A stretch of DNA of 64,000 nt. Origin: Paraphysomonas bandaiensis (lineage: Eukaryota; Chrysophyceae). The stretch covers positions 372,001-436,000 of the forward strand of contig CBFFRP010000066.1 in the NCBI GenBank assembly GCA_965644295.1. Direction: 5' to 3'. The position numbers were made by a program, and so were the translations under genes. Positions within the stretch are counted from its first letter, which is position 1. Each line of letters starts with the position of its first letter. This document shows positions 60,401 to 64,000 of the stretch, one piece after another. The notes below the pieces were generated by a model, which was given only the letters and a program-made list of their open reading frames with translations, ran no database searches and had not been told where the DNA came from.

Positions 60401-61241
60401 GAATCTTGCAAACTCAGCCTCAAGCAGTGATGCACTTGACACGAATGAAGTCACTGGCATAACTATAGGTGTGTCGATATTCATTATTATCGTGCTTTGC
60501 TGTATGTATGGACTGTTCGTACGACATCGAAACCGTGGTGATATTAAATCACCACTTCCTCATGATAGTGACGATGTTATACGGCGATCTAGTTCTGTTA
60601 ATATTATGTCCCTACACCGTGAAGAGTCTGACGATGGCGACAGCGGGCATTATCCTGGCTCACTCTGTGACTCAGACATGTCTGACGACAGTAGTATCGA
60701 AGATGAAATTCAAACTACTCGTCAAGATGACGTGGGAATAACCATTTGGAACAATGAACTTGTAGATGTACCTGGAAGTGGAAAGCATGACATGAAATCT
60801 TTCTTTGAAACGAATGTATTCTCCATGTCGAATGTAAAGAGTGTAGATGGTGACGAACTCGAGCGAGTTATGTGTGAAGACACTCCCAACTCGTGCAGCC
60901 CCAGCACATTGCCGTCGGAGCAGTCTTCAGCGTCATCTCGGTCATCATTTTCGTCGGAGCTAGTATCTTCTGATCCTGCTGCACACACTAATTTATATTC
61001 GGAAGATTGCGATCCAGTCACCACTGTTTCTGAAAATCCACCACGTGCTTCAACTCATAGACCCTCCTCCTTGTCTCGTGCCCATTCCTTTCACTCAACA
61101 CTTTCTCAACCCATTCCCACAAATGCCCAACGCGGTATCAAGCGTTCTGATTCCGCATCTATTGTGACGCAACCGAATGAACGCAAGGGACGTGTGAAGA
61201 AGCCAATAACAAAAGAGACATCGGATATTTTCCATCTTTAG
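51462..61241 (+). CDS. Giant type I surface protein B, inverted paralogue of A
   Basis: Exon 1 51462..51540 and exon 2 51592..61241 with a 51-bp GTGTGG..TAG intron in frame; 3242 aa. Signal peptide (DVFLVVLCALSLIGGSVDA), four modules at 51,592-52,608, 53,030-54,060, 54,210-55,240 and 55,842-56,872, PT linkers, a 2.8-kb PT stalk (56,873-59,700), LRR domain (59,712-60,340), TM (GITIGVSIFIIIVLCCMYGL) and a ~245-aa tail. Modules 1-4 differ from protein A at only scattered residues, and linker 1 is one tetrapeptide shorter. The stalk, LRR cap (TRGGNVSICDSGG against SCDSNVSICNSGW) and tail are more diverged, but the tail keeps RRSSSVNIMSL, DVGITIWNNELVD, SFFETNVFSMS and KETSDIFHL. Role as for A: extended surface adhesion or recognition receptor (inference). 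An alternative start at 51,477 still precedes the signal peptide. Confidence 0.9.
57024..59560 (+). repeat. 312-bp-derived stalk repeat of protein B (8 units)
   Basis: The site CCATCAGCTGAGCC recurs at 57,024, 57,336, 57,696, 58,008, 58,320, 58,632, 58,896 and 59,244: spacings 312, 360, 312, 312, 312, 264, 348. All deviations (+48, -48, +36) are multiples of 12 bp, so the tetrapeptide frame is preserved. Same unit family as protein A, but about half as many copies and less homogenised. Confidence 0.95.
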
Positions 61242-61929
61242 TTTTTTATTTTTATAAAGTCATCGCGTCATTTCTTGATTTTCGTATTGAGCTGCTATTT
61301 AGATTCCTTTAATATTCATATCTTATAATGTCGCATATATAGCGTGATCCATTGTTTATTATTTCCCACAAGTTAGCTCTCATTCGAGGGTGACTTAAAT
61401 AAACACTACCTGAACGCAAAGTACATCAAATGTTTTACTTAATAATTAATAGAGGTTCTTATTGACAGTAGCTCTGAATTTAACATTATTGTGGTTTCAA
61501 TATTGTACAATGATATTATTACTTGGTAAATAGTGGTAATGGAAAGTGATTGCATTATGTTACACAATTTCAGGTAAACCACAATGATGAGCCAATATTC
61601 AAAAGCAGATCATCCAAGTTGTATTCCATCTTTCCTCAGTGCAAGTGACCTACCTTCAATACGAGGACTTAGCAACAGTACATCCAGAATTTTGCTGGAG
61701 AGTTCATATGCCACATCTGATACTGAAAGTGATCGGGGGTAGTGGCAGCCAGCCTTCTCAGGATAGTGTACGTCCTATTATGCATGCAATAACCAGCTCT
61801 CAAGTTATTTGGCGATACTGAAAGTGCGACGCACACCCATGTATTCGGTCAATTGTTTGAAAAGATCTCAAGTTAAATCCGGACCTTAATCTAAAATTAT
61901 AAGATCTGTGGCCATAATAGTAGTGAATG
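61242..61929. other. 3' flank of protein B, no gene recognised
   Basis: AT-rich; a possible poly(A) signal AATAAA at ~61,398. Open frame 61,639-61,821 has no features. Confidence 0.4.
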
Positions 61930-62065
61930 TCTGATTATTAGCAATAGGCGGGTAAAAGTCGGACAACAATTTTTCTAACTAGTGCGTAACACTGATATTC
62001 TATTATTAGACGCTACGAAAGCTGCTTGTGCGTCACCGCAGGCACCAAGGTGCAACCACTTTTGC
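61930..62065 (+). repeat. Hairpin-core dispersed repeat, copy 4
   Basis: Upstream TTATTAGCAATAGGCGG and AACTAGTGCGTAACACTGAT as in copies 2 and 3. Core (62,011-62,065): CTACGAAAGCTGCTTGTGCG, CGCAGGC, GCACCAAGGTGC, CACTTTTG. The first inner stem keeps pairing through a G-T wobble. Confidence 0.85.
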
Positions 62066-62143
62066 TCTATCACTCAAAGCAAAGGCAGTGAGCAAACAGA
62101 AAATGTTGATATATACCTGACATCTGCTGACTTCAGAATTTTA

Positions 62144-62341
62144 TTAAGGTGAACGTCCCGGATACTTGACTTCAGTAGGCAGCCCAATACCACGGATGCC
62201 GTTGAGGTGGGCCCATTCCCGGATATTTGAGTTCAGCAGGTAGCCCAATACCCCCGGATTCCCTTGAGAAATCTCTCCGGTACTAATCACCCAGAACACC
62301 GCAAAAAGGTGCGAGTCCGACTTTATTGAGGGTGTGGCCAT
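62144..62341 (-). pseudogene. Degenerate LRR-like fragment, copy 2
   Basis: Minus-strand frame with STGEIS, LGYLLNSNIREWAHLNGIRG and IGLPTEVKYPG, two imperfect repeats (CCCAATACC..CGGAT...CCCATTCCCGGATA.TTGA on +) that look like eroded LRR units of the SGxIPxELxxLxxLxxLxLxGN type. It sits 80 bp after hairpin-core copy 4, in the same relative arrangement as the pair at 49.9-50.3 kb. Confidence 0.5.
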
Positions 62342-62527
62342 AATAACTCCAGTGTTTCTATTTAGTATTGGCTATAAGTTTAGAGCTGTTGCTCTTTTTA
62401 CTGGTTCCAGATATGTGCTATTTTCGTTAAAAGATTAATAATCATATTGATATGTGTGTACCCCTCAGCACCATGAGGAGTTCTCTCCATAGCTGCAGGA
62501 GGTATAAGATTTCTGGCTATCGGTATG

Positions 62528-62867
62528 AACTTGAAAAGCTTCTCCTCAATTCAGTCATCGCCTAGGTAGTAAGCATCATCTCAACATCTAAAAATAACCA
62601 ATGCTCACTGTGTTTCACCACTCGGTAATACTTCTGTAATAAAACAGCACCGACTCTTAACTCACTGGCATCAATTAGTAGTCCATTCTAGCCCATAGTC
62701 TGGATAGAAAAAAGCTCACATGAATCTTGAACACCCTTGATGAAGCAACGAAATTCAGTTTCATAGCTATGTCTCCAAGTCTTTTCGGTCAAGTCCTTTA
62801 CATGAGCCACCTAATCTGTGTATTTTGGAGTAAAAAAGTCGAGGTAATACCAAAACCTGGTGAAATG
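62528..62867 (-). pseudogene. Ty3/gypsy-type pol relic (RT end / RNase H start)
   Basis: One minus-strand frame reads HFTRFWYYLDFFTPKYTD, stop, VAHVKDLTEKTW..., FRCFIKGVQDS..., stop, NGLLIDASELRVGAVLLQ, then after ~20 residues a third stop. This is the order FxGxxNYYRRFIPxF...PLxxLTxK..., then DAS..GxGAVLLQ, typical of gypsy reverse transcriptase-RNase H. All three internal stops are TAG. No LTRs found, so it is an old fragment. Confidence 0.7.
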
Positions 62868-64000
62868 TATAAAACCTGGAAATATTTGATGATGGTCGGA
62901 AAAGGGTTTAAATATGCACAATAACTAACTATGAAGATATTAATTGTGTGAAGTATATTGTTTATAATATTTTTTACTACTTTCTTGCATATGACTTCAG
63001 TTTTACAGCAATAAAAGTCACCGACTACACACATATATCATACACTACAAGAGTACTGAGTCGTATAAGCTAACCCATAGGACCTTCAACAGTAGAGCTC
63101 ATAAAGTGATCAATGCACTGGGAGATAGAGCTGAAGCAGATAAATTAATTCTATGTGCGGGAGAAATCTGTGGTAGCAATAGCCAACATATTTTTGACCA
63201 TGTATATCCTAAGCTTATATCTATTGCTCATGGTGACAAACCACCGAATAGACCAAACGATTTGAATATTTACACTTTAACGAATCGATTACCAACAAAA
63301 CGAGAATGACTAACGATACATACTTGTAATCGGTATATATTTTGTGGGGCCTGTCAAAGTCTGGTGATAAGGCAAGTAGATCATTGCAAAAGCACAAGCA
63401 CGAGGTGGTAGCCAATCTAAAATGCACTATACAACGTCTATGAAAGACGAGGGCTGGCATTGATATCGTTGACTGATACAAAGCAACCCACACTCCATAC
63501 TGCTGCATATGGAGAGCAGCATAACACTGAAAGCCTCAACCACATGAAGATAAAGCATGCGGTAGCTAGCATACACACTCCCTGCATCGCTGTAGCAGTA
63601 GAACGAACACACAAGTAGGGCACACCCATCAAACTCACCCACTGGACAGACAATCAACAGGAGAGTCCATCAGTGCTCCGTGTTCTGGTGTCTCAGTCCC
63701 TTAGAGGCCTCCGCATAGTGACACTATGAGTGCATCCCACTCAACAGAAGCAGAGGAGAGAGCGGACTCATATGTGGGGAGTCTGTGCCGCTAACAGCAG
63801 CAGCATGTATGTACACTATATGCAGTATATATATATATAAATCCCTGGTTTTTAGCTGGAAACTGTTTTTTGATAAAAATATATAGGATTACACCCACAC
63901 ATTCACAACAGTACAGTACATAGTGTACACACACTGTACATTTGTCATATAGAAAACCTCACTTTTGATAAAGTTTACTGCTGTATTTCGCTTTAGAATG
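62868..64000. other. Right-end region, no gene recognised
   Basis: Short open frames on both strands (for example 63,106-63,309 + and 63,427-63,657 -) show no families I know. Segment 63,600-63,790 is more GC-rich and free of AT runs and could be an exon edge or RNA gene, but I see no signature. Confidence 0.35.

Noticed and set aside
62528-62867. TAG reassigned as a sense codon (three in-frame TAGs in the gypsy relic)
   Set aside because: TAG terminates several intact genes in this window (ARM protein, zinc-knuckle protein, eL20, surface protein B), so these are ordinary disabling mutations.
63600-63790. Possible small nuclear RNA or exon near the right edge
   Set aside because: GC content differs from the surroundings, but no snRNA signature, splice pattern or protein family was recognised.

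Overview
This is eukaryotic nuclear DNA, AT-rich outside genes. Coding exons are joined by short GT..AG introns (about 35-225 bp) that rejoin frames exactly wherever I tested them. A cytosolic eL20 ribosomal protein, a 5S rRNA gene, a complex I CHCH subunit, a TMEM209/nuclear-pore-type protein and a prominin-like five-pass membrane protein confirm a eukaryote. The PT(S)-rich surface proteins with LRR ends, a DUF6818-like DNA-binding gene and a coiled-coil plus PD-(D/E)XK-like gene (a build seen in Crinkler-type families) point to a stramenopile protist. That placement is inference from gene content.

Layout. 0-2.4 kb: an edge-truncated coiled-coil/nuclease-like gene and a DUF6818-like gene (both -). 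2.4-5.8 kb: AT-rich spacer. 5.8-6.6 kb: eL20 (-). 7.1-13.6 kb: giant armadillo-type repeat protein (+). 13.9-18.1 kb: non-coding element with inverted terminal arrays of CCTAGTC, filled by a 2.6 kb 28-bp minisatellite. 19-21.6 kb: nine-exon TMEM209-like gene (-). 22.4-22.9 kb: zinc-knuckle gene (+). 23.4-24.0 kb: dead pogo/Tigger-like transposase. 24.3 kb: 5S rRNA (-). 25-29.3 kb: prominin-like gene (+).

31.1-61.2 kb is dominated by two giant type I membrane proteins (4748 and 3242 aa) in head-to-head inverted orientation (- and +). Both have a signal peptide, four ~340-aa ectodomain modules that look H-type-lectin-like, PT-rich linkers, a very long tandem-repeat PT stalk, an LRR domain, one TM helix and a conserved cytoplasmic tail. 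Their 5' two-fifths are nearly identical, but their first exons are unrelated and their stalks differ in length. The 6 kb between them holds an EF-hand gene, an NDUFA8-like gene, a small membrane protein and a second small CCTAGTC element. The last 2.7 kb has degenerate repeats, including a Ty3/gypsy relic.

Most striking features: the inverted giant surface-receptor pair (possible adhesion or recognition system with repeat-length and gene-conversion diversification), the CCTAGTC terminal-array element family, and a dispersed repeat with a potentially structured hairpin core.
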